Part shown: positions 35,496 through 43,930 of the stretch, in pieces
How positions within the stretch are numbered: the stretch's first letter is position 1
Layout: every line of letters starts with the position of its first letter
Assembly (NCBI GenBank): GCA_965263305.1
Contig: OZ253666.1
Span: 930,001 to 994,000, forward strand
Length of the DNA stretch: 64,000 bases
DNA from: MED-G105 sp965263305
GTDB taxonomy: Bacteria; Pseudomonadota; Alphaproteobacteria; Caulobacterales; Parvularculaceae
Reading direction: 5' to 3'
The notes under the pieces: generated by a model
Told to the model about the DNA's origin: nothing
Database searches by the model: none
The model's input: only the letters and a program-made list of their open reading frames with translations
Made by a program: the position numbers and the translations under genes

Positions 35496-35545
35496 TGTGA
35501 CGCACATAACAGGGTCCCTGAAATTGCCAGCCTATCTTCTGTTCA
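35496..35545 (+). promoter_or_regulatory. CRP-type class II promoter of the small-peptide operon
   Basis: TGTGACGCACATAACA at 35496-35511 has a perfect TGTGA half and a TAACA half. The -10-like TATCTT is at 35533-35538, exactly 37 bases from the start of the site to the start of the -10, the same geometry as at 30694. The predicted start is near 35545, 43 bases before the first gene. Confidence 0.65.
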
Positions 35546-35587
35546 TCGGGCGACGCCAATGATCGCCCCACAGAACGGAGAGAGAAA

Positions 35588-35890
35588 ATGACCAACACAG
35601 CCAAAACAACCATCGCCACGATCGCCACCGCCATGATCGCTGCCGGGATCGCCGCTCCAGCCGCCGCTCAGGAAATTCATGAGCCAGCTCTGGAAGCAGC
35701 CATTCAAGGGATGACCCTTGAGACGCAATCCCGGTTCGAGACGCGCTTGATGGCGGCGCATGCGACCGAAATCAACGACCGCCTGGCGGCCCTAAACGTT
35801 GTCGCTTTCAGCATCACTGACGCTTCAGCAGAGATCGAGTTGGACGCCGAGGAAGCAGCCCCAACCCGCCTCGCCAGCGCCTGGGATTAA
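35588..35890 (+). CDS. Small exported hypothetical protein
   Basis: This 100-aa protein starts MTNTAKTTIATIATAMIAAG and has a signal peptide cleaved near APAAA-QE. The mature ~70 residues are acidic and helical (ALEAAIQGMTLETQSRFETR, ending in a Glu/Ala/Asp-rich tail). A GGAGAGAGAAA ribosome site lies just upstream. No family was recognised. It is the first gene behind a CRP-type promoter and is followed 39 bases later by a 30-aa membrane peptide and a terminator. Confidence 0.7.
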   Translation: MTNTAKTTIATIATAMIAAGIAAPAAAQEIHEPALEAAIQGMTLETQSRFETRLMAAHATEINDRLAALNVVAFSITDASAEIELDAEEAAPTRLASAWD

Positions 35891-35929
35891 TCCGCAGGGA
35901 ACGCAACGGAATAAGGAAAGGACTTCGCT

Positions 35930-36022
35930 ATGGCCTCGGTTTTGACGATCACTTTAATCAGCCTCGCCGCGACCTCCATGGTCCTCGGGCTGAGCAGCTA
36001 CCTCACGCTGCCGAAGGCGTAA
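35930..36022 (+). CDS. 30-aa single-helix membrane peptide
   Basis: The ATG at 35930 has a near-ideal ribosome site (AAGGAAAGGA, 7 bases upstream). The product is MASVLTITLISLAATSMVLG followed by ten more residues, essentially one membrane helix. It follows the small exported protein in the same transcript and is followed by the terminator at 36111, so it is probably translated. Function unknown. Confidence 0.55.
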   Translation: MASVLTITLISLAATSMVLGLSSYLTLPKA

Positions 36023-36110
36023 CGACCAAGAAGACGCCGCGGAACGGAAAATTAACCTGACCCCGGCCTCGCGCCCGTATGCCGCGCGAGCCACCGGATC
36101 ACCCCTCTTA

Positions 36111-36144
36111 AAAGCCGAACGGGATCACCGTTCGGCTTTCTTTT
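36111..36144 (+). terminator. Rho-independent terminator of the small-peptide operon
   Basis: AAAGCCGAACGG (36111-36122) and CCGTTCGGCTTT (36128-36139) form a 12-bp stem with a 5-base loop, followed by CTTTT. It lies about 90 bases after the 30-aa peptide. Confidence 0.8.
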
Positions 36145-36238
36145 AACCCGGCGCGACATCACCGGAAACGTGACCGTCATTCAGGTTTTGCACAGACCGG
36201 CATTTACTGGCAGACTGTTCTGAGAGGGGTCATCAACA

Positions 36239-36308
36239 TGGGCATAAGAACCACCGCTGCATTGGGAGGCGGATGGATCAACGTATGCAGGACGGATCGC
36301 CTTGGATG
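36239..36308 (+). CDS. Possible 23-aa leader peptide
   Basis: An ATG at 36239 with GAGGGG 8 bases upstream opens MGIRTTAALGGGWINVCRTD plus three residues and a stop, ending 29 bases before the start of the CRP-like fusion. It has no obvious attenuator hairpin after it. It could couple translation to the fusion gene or be chance. Confidence 0.25.
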
Positions 36309-36337
36309 ACAAGGCCAAAATCCGAAGGGAGCGGATG

Positions 36338-38854
36338 ATGGCAAAGAAAGATGCCGATAGGGACTACAAAATCAAAATATTGCGGCTTTCGCCCGTATTC
36401 GCGGATTGCGCCGATGACGACTTGGGAGAATTAGCCGCCCGGGCCAGTTTTAAATCCTTCGAACGCAATGCGATCCTCGATAAAGGCGTCCCGACGGGCG
36501 CAAACATATATTTGCTCCAATCTGGCATCACCGCGGAGATGCACCGGATCGCGCCGGAAATCTCCCCAGTGCTGACGCGGCTTACCGGCCCCAGCGACTT
36601 GACCGGCCTCGCCACCGCTTTCGGTGACGGGATCAATGATGATGCAATCGACAAAAAAAACCCTCTTCGGTTCATCAAAGCGCTGATTAATTGTTCGGTG
36701 CTTATTTTGCCCAAGGCTGAGATCCTGCGCCTTACACGCCGGGACAGCGCTGCGATGGAGCGCATCGCCGGTGTTCTTGCAACGGAAACATTGACAACCG
36801 GTGCGCGCCTAGCGGCGACAGCCCATATCGGCTTGGAGGCGCGCCTTGCCGGGCTTTTAGGCGAAATGGCTGATTTCGTGGCGAAGGATGATTGGCAGCC
36901 GACCGTGACGGTTGGGCGTATTTCGCAATCCACCTTCGCACAAATGCTGGGCGTGACGCGCGAGCATGTCAACCGTACCCTAACAATGTGGGAAAGCTCC
37001 GGTCTTATTTTTCAGAATAAGTCCGGCGAACTTGTCGTTTATAACCGCAAACGGCTTGCCGCCATCGCCCGGCGAGAATTGGAGATGGACAAACGCGACC
37101 GCATCGATGATTGGCTGGAGGAAATTGATTCCCACCTCGCCCACGGACTGCACCAATCCGCCCTCAGCCTATCCATGGCGGCCTCCCGACGCTCGCCCCG
37201 GATGCCGATTTATAAGCACCGCGCCGTTTTAGCGGCGGCGCGCGCTGGCGCCGTTGATCATGCCCTCGCCCTGTCAAAGTCTATGGGGCTAAAGGGCGAT
37301 TATTCCGATGAAGACATCACCTGCCTCCACGCAAGGTTACTGCGTGACAAAGCCTTCAGTATCGCGAATGACGATGAAAGATCGACTTTTTTAAAAGAAT
37401 CCGCCGGCGAGTATGAGGCCTCTTTTGACCACTTAGGCGGCTACTATGCGGGCGTGAACGCTGCGGCCGGTCACGCGATGGCGGGCGATGCCGACAAAGC
37501 CAAAACCATCGCGACGGCTGTCGCCGCGCTGCCTGAACTGGCTGTCGACGACGATTTGGCGGACGATATCGATACTGACGAGGGCGCTCGAAGTGATCGT
37601 GACGCGAAGCACGACGATGCATGGCGTGATCCGCCCCAACGATTATATTGGCGCCGGGCGACGGCGGCCGAATGCCTTCTGATCGCAGGAGAGAAGACGA
37701 CGGCAGCCGCGATGTTCCGTCTCGCCTCGGTCGCGCCTGACGCCGCACCCGGCAAGAAATCATCAACACGCAAACAATTACGTCGCCTGGCGCCCTTTGT
37801 CGGTATCGATCAAGAATGGATCGACGGCGTTGTGCCGCAAGCGAAAACATTGTTTTTCTCTGGCCCAATGGCCGGCGCCGACTTACCGCCGGACAACGAC
37901 GCCTATGACGGCGTGGCGCGCGATATCGCCAACATACTATCGCGAACGGAAATCGACACGGCCTATGGCGCGTTGGCGGCGGGATCGGACCTTATTATCG
38001 CGAAGGCGTTGATGAACGCGGGCGTGAAACTGAATGTCTTCCTGCCCCTGCCGCCCCATGAATTCTGCAGGCAGTCAGTCGAAGCCTTTGGCGAAGGATG
38101 GCGCGATGTCTTTATCGACTGTATGCAGGTCGCCCATGCCGTCGATTGGAGCCCGCTCGTCAAGCGTGCGTCGCGCGCTGCGTTCCAATTGGGGGCGAGC
38201 ATCGCGATGGGACGCGCGGTACGCCATTCCCGCGATTTAGAGACCGACGCCATTGGCTTTTTCGCCGCCCCTCCCCAGGACGGCAACGTCTCGCTTTCCA
38301 ATGAAAACGCCGTCGCCTGGCGCGATGCGGGCCTCCACGCGGAGACGGCGGTGGCGGATTGGCCCCGCACAATTCGTCAGGGTGCCCATGATAACGCACC
38401 CGTCGGCGTCGCCGCCGCCCTTATCCTAGACGAGGCGGATATCAGCGCTGGTGACCTTCTGAGCGAGCTGCGAGATGCTGGATTCTCGCCTTGCGCAATT
38501 GATAATGAACAGGCCGCAGCCCTCATCTTTGATAACGCGAATGACGCCATGGACGCGGCCGCGCACATCCACGCGAGCCCGACCCTCGCAAAGGCGCGCC
38601 GCTGGCTTGATGTGGGTGTGATTGAGAAGGCCGTATTTGACGGCGCCGACAGCGCCAAAAACGCGGACCTCGCCGGCGCCTTCATCGCCGTCGCGTGTCG
38701 ACCAGAAACCGAACGCGGCGAAACTTTCGCCACAGACGCCTTCGTCAGCATCGCGATGATAACGCCAGAACGCGCCGACCGTTTCGAATATGCCGGCCCG
38801 GCGACGACAAGAGCAAAACTCTTCCCTTGCGTCATGCATAAAGCGCGGCTTTAA
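36338..38854 (+). CDS. CRP-like regulator fused to TPR-S, SLOG and degenerate cyclase domains
   Basis: I choose the ATG at 36338 because AAGGGAG lies 6 bases upstream (838 aa); a TTG at 36302 is also possible. Residues about 10-140 are a CRP/FNR cNMP-fold domain without the Glu and Arg-Ser that bind cAMP. About 180-230 is a Crp-type HTH whose recognition helix TREHVNRTLTMWE keeps R-E-x-x-x-R as in E. coli CRP. About 260-495 is TPR-S like (YYAGVNAAAGHAMAGD, YWRRATAAECLLIAGE). About 500-620 is SLOG-like (TLFFSGPM, YGALAAGSDLIIAKALMNAG, LNVFLPLPPHEF). The last ~150 residues align by pattern with class III cyclases (AALILDEADIS, AAALIFDNANDAMDAA) but have lost the second metal Asp and the Asn-Arg pair. 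It ends at a terminator shared with the TonB gene. Confidence 0.8.
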   Translation: MAKKDADRDYKIKILRLSPVFADCADDDLGELAARASFKSFERNAILDKGVPTGANIYLLQSGITAEMHRIAPEISPVLTRLTGPSDLTGLATAFGDGINDDAIDKKNPLRFIKALINCSVLILPKAEILRLTRRDSAAMERIAGVLATETLTTGARLAATAHIGLEARLAGLLGEMADFVAKDDWQPTVTVGRISQSTFAQMLGVTREHVNRTLTMWESSGLIFQNKSGELVVYNRKRLAAIARRELEMDKRDRIDDWLEEIDSHLAHGLHQSALSLSMAASRRSPRMPIYKHRAVLAAARAGAVDHALALSKSMGLKGDYSDEDITCLHARLLRDKAFSIANDDERSTFLKESAGEYEASFDHLGGYYAGVNAAAGHAMAGDADKAKTIATAVAALPELAVDDDLADDIDTDEGARSDRDAKHDDAWRDPPQRLYWRRATAAECLLIAGEKTTAAAMFRLASVAPDAAPGKKSSTRKQLRRLAPFVGIDQEWIDGVVPQAKTLFFSGPMAGADLPPDNDAYDGVARDIANILSRTEIDTAYGALAAGSDLIIAKALMNAGVKLNVFLPLPPHEFCRQSVEAFGEGWRDVFIDCMQVAHAVDWSPLVKRASRAAFQLGASIAMGRAVRHSRDLETDAIGFFAAPPQDGNVSLSNENAVAWRDAGLHAETAVADWPRTIRQGAHDNAPVGVAAALILDEADISAGDLLSELRDAGFSPCAIDNEQAAALIFDNANDAMDAAAHIHASPTLAKARRWLDVGVIEKAVFDGADSAKNADLAGAFIAVACRPETERGETFATDAFVSIAMITPERADRFEYAGPATTRAKLFPCVMHKARL

Positions 38855-38874
38855 ACGACGCCAGCCCCGACGAA

Positions 38875-38901
38875 AAAGGCCGCCCGGAAAGGGCGGCCTT
38901 T
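38875..38901. terminator. Bidirectional terminator
   Basis: AAAGGCCGCCC and GGGCGGCCTTT form an 11-bp stem with a 5-base loop between two convergent genes. A- and T-rich flanks on both sides allow it to serve both strands. Confidence 0.75.
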
Positions 38902-38924
38902 GTATTCGCGTCTTAAGCGTCTGC

Positions 38925-41900
38925 TTACATTTCGTAACGAGCGCCTAAGAAGAAGTACCGCCCTAATGGGCTGACGGGAAATGCATTTTCTGTAATGAAC
39001 GGGCTACGGTCTGTCACATTGTTTACACCGCCATAAACCTGGAATTGCTCCGAAATCTGGTAGCTAGCATTCAAGTCATGGATAAAGACGGCATCAGCGA
39101 TACCAGCAGGACCAAACACGGTTTCGAACGTTTCGATTTCAACAGAACGCAATCCTTGTTCATCTTGGAACTGAGTTTGCCACTGCAGCGAGAACGGGCC
39201 ACGTCGATAGTTCAGAAATCCGTTCGCCGCAAATTCCGGACGCTGAAGTTCGCCCAATTCCGGATCGACCGCCGTTGGATCACCCGGATCGAAGAACTGG
39301 TTCAACCGTTCCATCCAAGTGCCTTGTAGCGAAATGTTAAGATCGTTTTTCCCAATCGAGAAATCATAGCTTGCCTGAGCATCAATGCCACGGGCGTCCA
39401 AGCTTGCAAAATTTACTTCTGATTGACGAAGGAAGTTAAACCCAAGGAACTGTGGAGAGGTCACATCTCTGTTGCGTGAAAACAATTCACAGAACTGGTT
39501 GGGGAAGTTGGCTGAGTCATAGCAGTTATCAACGATGTCTTGAGCGCCAACAGACGCGATCGCATCGTTAATTTGGATCGACCAGTAATCAACCGTCAAA
39601 GATAAGCCTTCAATAAACCGAGGCTGAACAATTGCGCCAACCGAGAAAGTCTGCGCTTTTTCTTCTCTCAAATTCGGGTTGCCGGACGTTTCCCCGACGA
39701 AACGAGCAGAAAGCGGATCGCGATAGCCGACAGGAATACCATCAGCCTGACAGTTCGCGACACGGTTCGCTGCGTTCGGGTCACCGGCCGCGACGACCGC
39801 ATCGATTTCGACCTGGTCACATGGATCAATTGGCCGGAAGAAGGCGCCTTGAGCAGGCGCAAACAGCTCGGTGATATTCGGTGCGCGGATAGGTTCAGCA
39901 TAGGATGCCCGGAATTTGATATCCTCGACCGGCGACCATGTTCCTGAAACACCCCAACTGATTGTTGAACCAACGGTCGAATAATCCGCGAAGCGCGCAC
40001 TCGCTTGGACGGTCAGTTCTTCCGCAAATGGCTGATCTCTGAGGATTGGCACATCAATTTCCGTGAAGAATTCCCAAACGGAGAAATCACCACCTTCATT
40101 GCTGATCGTCGATGCTGGGTCGAACACCAAGGAATTTTGTGCATTCGGCAAATCCCGCAGGAGATCGCCCTCATTCGCATCTGGTGTTGTTACGGGGACA
40201 ACGCCGCGTACAAGCGGATCGAATACAGAATCACTAGTCTCGCGGCGGAATTCGAAGCCCGACGCGAAATCAAGCGATCCCGCCGGCAGCGTAAACAGTT
40301 GATCGAGGTTACCGACCACCGATCCATTTACGACAAATTGCGTGAGCTCAAATTCATTCCGAACCGTCGTCGTGATGAAGTCCACAGCTGCCTGAGATTG
40401 GCCACCGAACCCAGGTGCAAAGACGTTATACGGTGCACACTGCCCATCGCCCGGATTGAAGCTAAAGAATCCAGGGTCACCAGCAGGGATGCCAAATGGA
40501 GTTGTTGGCGGCGCCGCAGGATCGACATCTGAACGACAGATCGGGTTACCAGCGCCATCATCAATGACGTCAATCGCGGCAAAAAACCGATCAACAATTA
40601 CTCGATTGCGATCGGTCGATTTGCGGGTGAACTGCCCATAGTTTACAGCAAGGTCATATTTGAACCCATTATCCCCTTCCGCCTCAATTCCACTGACCAA
40701 ACGCAGGACACGGCGGTTTTGGCGATCAATGTTTGGGCCGAGATCGGTTGGATCGCGAGTTACAAAAAAGGCCTCTGTGGCCGTTCCCTGGTTCGCAAAT
40801 GGCTGCAACGTCGCCGGAATAAATGGATTGTCCGGCGCCACCGTCAACAGATCATAAAACGTGTTCAGGGGCCCGCCGCTTTCAGCGGTAGAATCAGAGA
40901 TCTTACCTTCAAAGAACCAACGGACGTTCTCCGCAATATCGTAGGAAAGCATCAGGTTGCCAACGACATTCTCCAAATCAGGCACGAGGAAATCTTGATT
41001 GAACGTGTTGGGGATGCCGTCGCCGCCGAACTGATTGAACAAGCCGGTAACAATACCGTCAACATAAGGGCGCGGCAGTCCTGTTTCGTCATCAATGGTT
41101 AAGCAACCACCCAGGAAGAAGTCTGCGGCCTGCCCGACGGATGATTCGTCGCAATCATCGATACCATTATTATTCGTATCGATACCAATAAACGCCGTAC
41201 CGGCTGGACCAACGATTGAGCCTGGCAGAATAACGCCCGAATTTGATGAGATCGAGAAGCGTGGATCAGGCAAGATCACACGGCTTGGGCCATCCGCATC
41301 AGGGTTCGGCAAATCATCTGCTTGCTGATTATCTCTGGTAAACGCACGATCGCCAAACAATATTTGTTCACGCTTCGAATAGTCGAACGCGGCCGTTATA
41401 TTAAAACGGTCATCAAAGAAATTTTTGCCCGCGACAGCAGATATCGAATATCTCTCGCCGTCGCCTTCATCAGAAATGCCGCCCGAGACATCTGCTGAAA
41501 ATCCTTCAAAATCTCTTTTAAGAACGAAATTGACGACGCCGGTGACAGCGTCAGAGCCGTATATCTGTGATGCACCGCCGGTTAGAACATCAACGCGATC
41601 GACAAGCGCATTCGGAATTGAATTGATATCAACAATGGCGGAGCCAGCAACACCGCCAACATGGCGACGACCGTTGACCAGCACCAAGGTTCTTTCAGCA
41701 CCCAAACCACGTAGGTTCAGAAGGGCGCCGCCCACTGCGCCAGAAAAAATACCATCAATCGAGCCGGCGGCTGTCGTTGCAGTGAGCAATGCCGGAATAT
41801 CGTTGATGACCTCAGTGATATCCGTTTCGCCCGACAACCGAAGCGCTTCAGAACCAATTGATTGAACCGGCAGCGGTTCTGTCAGATTGGGGTCTCGCGA

Positions 41901-42038
41901 AATACGCGAACCTGTCACGACAATTACATCATCGCCTTCGTCGTCCTGCGCCCACGCTGTTGTGTTCGCCGACAATGCCGCTGCCGATGCTCCAAGCCCC
42001 AGCAACAGCGCGCGCTTCATCTTTAGTTGGTCTGCCAT
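38925..42038 (-). CDS. TonB-dependent outer-membrane receptor
   Basis: The start at 42038 (MADQLKMKRALLLGLGASAA) has AGAGGGA about 5 bases upstream. The 1037-aa protein has a signal peptide cleaved near TTAWA-QD, and a TonB-box-like DDVIVVTGSRISRD. The plug domain is about residues 45-165 (LNLRGLGAERTLVLVNGRRH, INSIPNALVDRVDVLTGGAS, IYGSDAVTGVVNFVLKRDF). A long barrel follows, ending in the aromatic YFFLGARYEM typical of outer-membrane barrels. It resembles the large receptors with IRDIQ-like regions that import peptides, oligosaccharides or siderophores. The substrate is unknown; no transport partner genes are adjacent. Confidence 0.93.
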   Translation of the reverse strand: MADQLKMKRALLLGLGASAAALSANTTAWAQDDEGDDVIVVTGSRISRDPNLTEPLPVQSIGSEALRLSGETDITEVINDIPALLTATTAAGSIDGIFSGAVGGALLNLRGLGAERTLVLVNGRRHVGGVAGSAIVDINSIPNALVDRVDVLTGGASQIYGSDAVTGVVNFVLKRDFEGFSADVSGGISDEGDGERYSISAVAGKNFFDDRFNITAAFDYSKREQILFGDRAFTRDNQQADDLPNPDADGPSRVILPDPRFSISSNSGVILPGSIVGPAGTAFIGIDTNNNGIDDCDESSVGQAADFFLGGCLTIDDETGLPRPYVDGIVTGLFNQFGGDGIPNTFNQDFLVPDLENVVGNLMLSYDIAENVRWFFEGKISDSTAESGGPLNTFYDLLTVAPDNPFIPATLQPFANQGTATEAFFVTRDPTDLGPNIDRQNRRVLRLVSGIEAEGDNGFKYDLAVNYGQFTRKSTDRNRVIVDRFFAAIDVIDDGAGNPICRSDVDPAAPPTTPFGIPAGDPGFFSFNPGDGQCAPYNVFAPGFGGQSQAAVDFITTTVRNEFELTQFVVNGSVVGNLDQLFTLPAGSLDFASGFEFRRETSDSVFDPLVRGVVPVTTPDANEGDLLRDLPNAQNSLVFDPASTISNEGGDFSVWEFFTEIDVPILRDQPFAEELTVQASARFADYSTVGSTISWGVSGTWSPVEDIKFRASYAEPIRAPNITELFAPAQGAFFRPIDPCDQVEIDAVVAAGDPNAANRVANCQADGIPVGYRDPLSARFVGETSGNPNLREEKAQTFSVGAIVQPRFIEGLSLTVDYWSIQINDAIASVGAQDIVDNCYDSANFPNQFCELFSRNRDVTSPQFLGFNFLRQSEVNFASLDARGIDAQASYDFSIGKNDLNISLQGTWMERLNQFFDPGDPTAVDPELGELQRPEFAANGFLNYRRGPFSLQWQTQFQDEQGLRSVEIETFETVFGPAGIADAVFIHDLNASYQISEQFQVYGGVNNVTDRSPFITENAFPVSPLGRYFFLGARYEM

Positions 42039-42268
42039 ATTTCCCTCTTGCAATTACGAACCGGCCGTGTGGTTTTTTGAGGCGGTCGCCAGCTCCAAGA
42101 ATTGAAGGGGTACCGCTCACATGTTTTCACGTTGCCGCGATCCCACGTAAGCACATATGGCGCATGAAAGGCATTATGCCGTGTCGTAATTCCGTTACAT
42201 TCTACCGTCGCTGTTGCTGCACCGCCACATCACACTTCGGAGCATTGACCGATAATGTCGCTAAATCG

Positions 42269-42300
42269 AAAAAAGCCGCGCCCTGCAGGGGAGCGCGGCT
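42269..42300 (-). terminator. Rho-independent terminator after rpsD
   Basis: On the minus strand AGCCGCGC and GCGCGGCT form an 8-bp stem with an 11-base loop, followed by six Ts. It begins about 30 bases after the rpsD stop. Confidence 0.75.
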
Positions 42301-42331
42301 CAAAAACAGCATTTTATTGCGGTCTGGTTGT

Positions 42332-42949
42332 TTACGAAGCGTAGTATTCAACCACCAGATTGGGTTCCATCTTGCATGGGTACGGCACCTCAGCAAGTTC
42401 CGGGATGCGGATATAGGTCGCCGTCATTTTCTTCGGGTCCACGTCAACATATTCTGGGATATCGCGTTCAGGGCTCTGTAGGGCTTCGAGCACCAACGCC
42501 ATATTGCGAGAGCGCTCGCGGATTTCCACAACGTCGCCTGGCTTTAACCGAACTGACGGGATGTTCGTGCGCACGCCATTCAACATGACATGGCCGTGAT
42601 TGATGAACTGACGGGCCGCAAACACTGTCGGAACGAACTTTGCGCGGTAAACAAGCGCATCTAACCGGCTTTCTAAGAGGCCAATGAGGTTCTCCGCCGT
42701 GTTGCCTTTGCGGCGCACCGCTTCATTATAGGTGCGTTCGAAATTCTTCTCAGAAATCGAGCCGTAATACCCCTTCAATTTCTGCTTCGCCATCAGCTGC
42801 GCGCCGAAGTCGGAGGTTTTGCCCTTGCGGCGTTGGCCATGCATGCCAGGGCCGTAGTCGCGCTTATTGATAGGGGATTTTGGGCGACCCCATACGTTTT
42901 CACCAACGCGGCGGTCGAGTTTGTGTTTGGCGCGAATGCGCTTTGTCAT
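42332..42949 (-). CDS. rpsD: 30S ribosomal protein S4
   Basis: The start at 42949 (MTKRIRAKHKLDRRVGENVW) gives 205 aa, the normal length, with AAGAGA about 8 bases upstream. The N-terminal part has the S4 pattern (KSPINKRDYGPGMHGQRRKG). The S4 RNA-binding domain is about residues 95-160 (RLDALVYRAKFVPTVFAARQ, INHGHVMLNGVRTNIPS). S4 nucleates assembly of the 30S body and can repress its own mRNA. Here it stands alone, as in many alphaproteobacteria, with its own terminator. Confidence 0.97.
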   Translation of the reverse strand: MTKRIRAKHKLDRRVGENVWGRPKSPINKRDYGPGMHGQRRKGKTSDFGAQLMAKQKLKGYYGSISEKNFERTYNEAVRRKGNTAENLIGLLESRLDALVYRAKFVPTVFAARQFINHGHVMLNGVRTNIPSVRLKPGDVVEIRERSRNMALVLEALQSPERDIPEYVDVDPKKMTATYIRIPELAEVPYPCKMEPNLVVEYYAS

Positions 42950-43144
42950 GGGAATTCTCTTTTCCAGCGCGGCCCGGCCCATGGGCCAATCCCAAGGGCG
43001 ATTACAACGGCGGTTCTCGCGCAACCCGTTATGAAGGCGCGGGAGATAGCTGTACGCTGTCTATTTGTCAAATTTAACGCTGGGTCAAATTGAAAACTGG
43101 CCGACCCGGCGCGCCCGCTTACCGAATGCGCCGGGTGAGCGTCG

Positions 43145-43801
43145 TTAACTGCGGCGGCTCGCGGCGCCCAGCCCTGCGAGCCCGGCAATCATGACCCAAA
43201 CAGCACCAGGCAGCGGAACCTCGGAGACTTCAAAACTGAAAACCAGGTCGCCAATCGATGAATCGTTGTTTGAGCCATTTAGAGCCAGCGCCGCCAGCGC
43301 TCGATCCATGCCCGTTCCCGCCTCATCAAACAGGCCGATAAAGCAACTGGTTGAGACGCCGCTTACCATACACTCATTCGGAAACGCGCTTAGTATCCCA
43401 GCATTGTTGTCAATGAAGTTGATACTGAAATCCGCCGCAGTCGGACCAATCGATAAAAACTCGATCGTCGGCGCGCCAACGTTGAACTCTCGGACAAAAC
43501 TCAATGCGCCATTTGGAAAACCCGGATTGAAACCACTGACATTCGCACTGAGGCTCCCATCACTCGCCAATATGAACGTGTCGCCTACCGCGTTCACATC
43601 AAAGGTTCCAAGGGATCCTGAAATCGTACCAAAACCTGGATTAGGATCTTCATCAGACACAGGCGTAAGGTCGGCTGTATAGTTGACCGTAACAGAAACG
43701 GCGCCCGCCGCGCTCATCATCGCCCCGGCCGCAATGACCGTCGCAATGGTGGTGCGAAGAATAGCGCTCCCGCGCTGATATTTTGATGATGTGCGTCTCA
43801 T
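43145..43801 (-). CDS. VPLPA-CTERM sorting-signal protein
   Basis: This 218-aa protein has an extended basic signal peptide and ends in EVPLPGAVWVMIAGLAGLGA plus ASRRS, a textbook VPLPA-CTERM signal (VPLPxA motif, hydrophobic helix, Arg cluster). The ~160-residue body is beta-rich and contains one Cys pair. A strong AAAGGAGAGAG ribosome site precedes the ATG. It would be processed by a cognate exosortase and anchored or released at the surface. It is the second intact CTERM protein in the window. Confidence 0.8.
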   Translation of the reverse strand: MRRTSSKYQRGSAILRTTIATVIAAGAMMSAAGAVSVTVNYTADLTPVSDEDPNPGFGTISGSLGTFDVNAVGDTFILASDGSLSANVSGFNPGFPNGALSFVREFNVGAPTIEFLSIGPTAADFSINFIDNNAGILSAFPNECMVSGVSTSCFIGLFDEAGTGMDRALAALALNGSNNDSSIGDLVFSFEVSEVPLPGAVWVMIAGLAGLGAASRRS

Positions 43802-43930
43802 AACTCTCTCCTTTTATGATCGCGTTGTAAGATGGCCTCTTGACCGTACCCTTTCCCGAGCCCCCCCAACTAACCAAAAACGCCTGAGATCGGATCTAGA
43901 TCACAGCATTTAAGACAAATTTCTCACCGG

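Larger units (their letters stand above)
34732..35587. other. Long intergenic region with two regulatory sites and a terminated unit (856 nt)
   Basis: This stretch lies between the TIR-TPR gene (minus) and the small exported-protein gene (plus). Left to right it holds a CRP-like site (34920-34935), a low-confidence small frame (35013-35267) containing a G-quadruplex motif (35063-35082), a strong terminator (35365-35395) and a class II CRP-type promoter (35496-35545). The layout suggests a short plus-strand transcript of about 430 bases that could be coding or non-coding. Confidence 0.6.
36023..36337. other. Intergenic region (315 nt)
   Basis: This stretch holds the terminator of the small-peptide operon and a possible 23-aa leader peptide (36239-36308). 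No clear promoter boxes for the downstream fusion gene were found; TTGCAC near 36195 is a weak -35 candidate without a good partner. Confidence 0.5.

Noticed and set aside
43890..43905. CRP-like TCGGATCTAGATCACA upstream of the VPLPA-CTERM gene
   Set aside because: Only one half-site is good, and the -10 position at the spacing seen elsewhere is a run of Gs. It is too weak to call.
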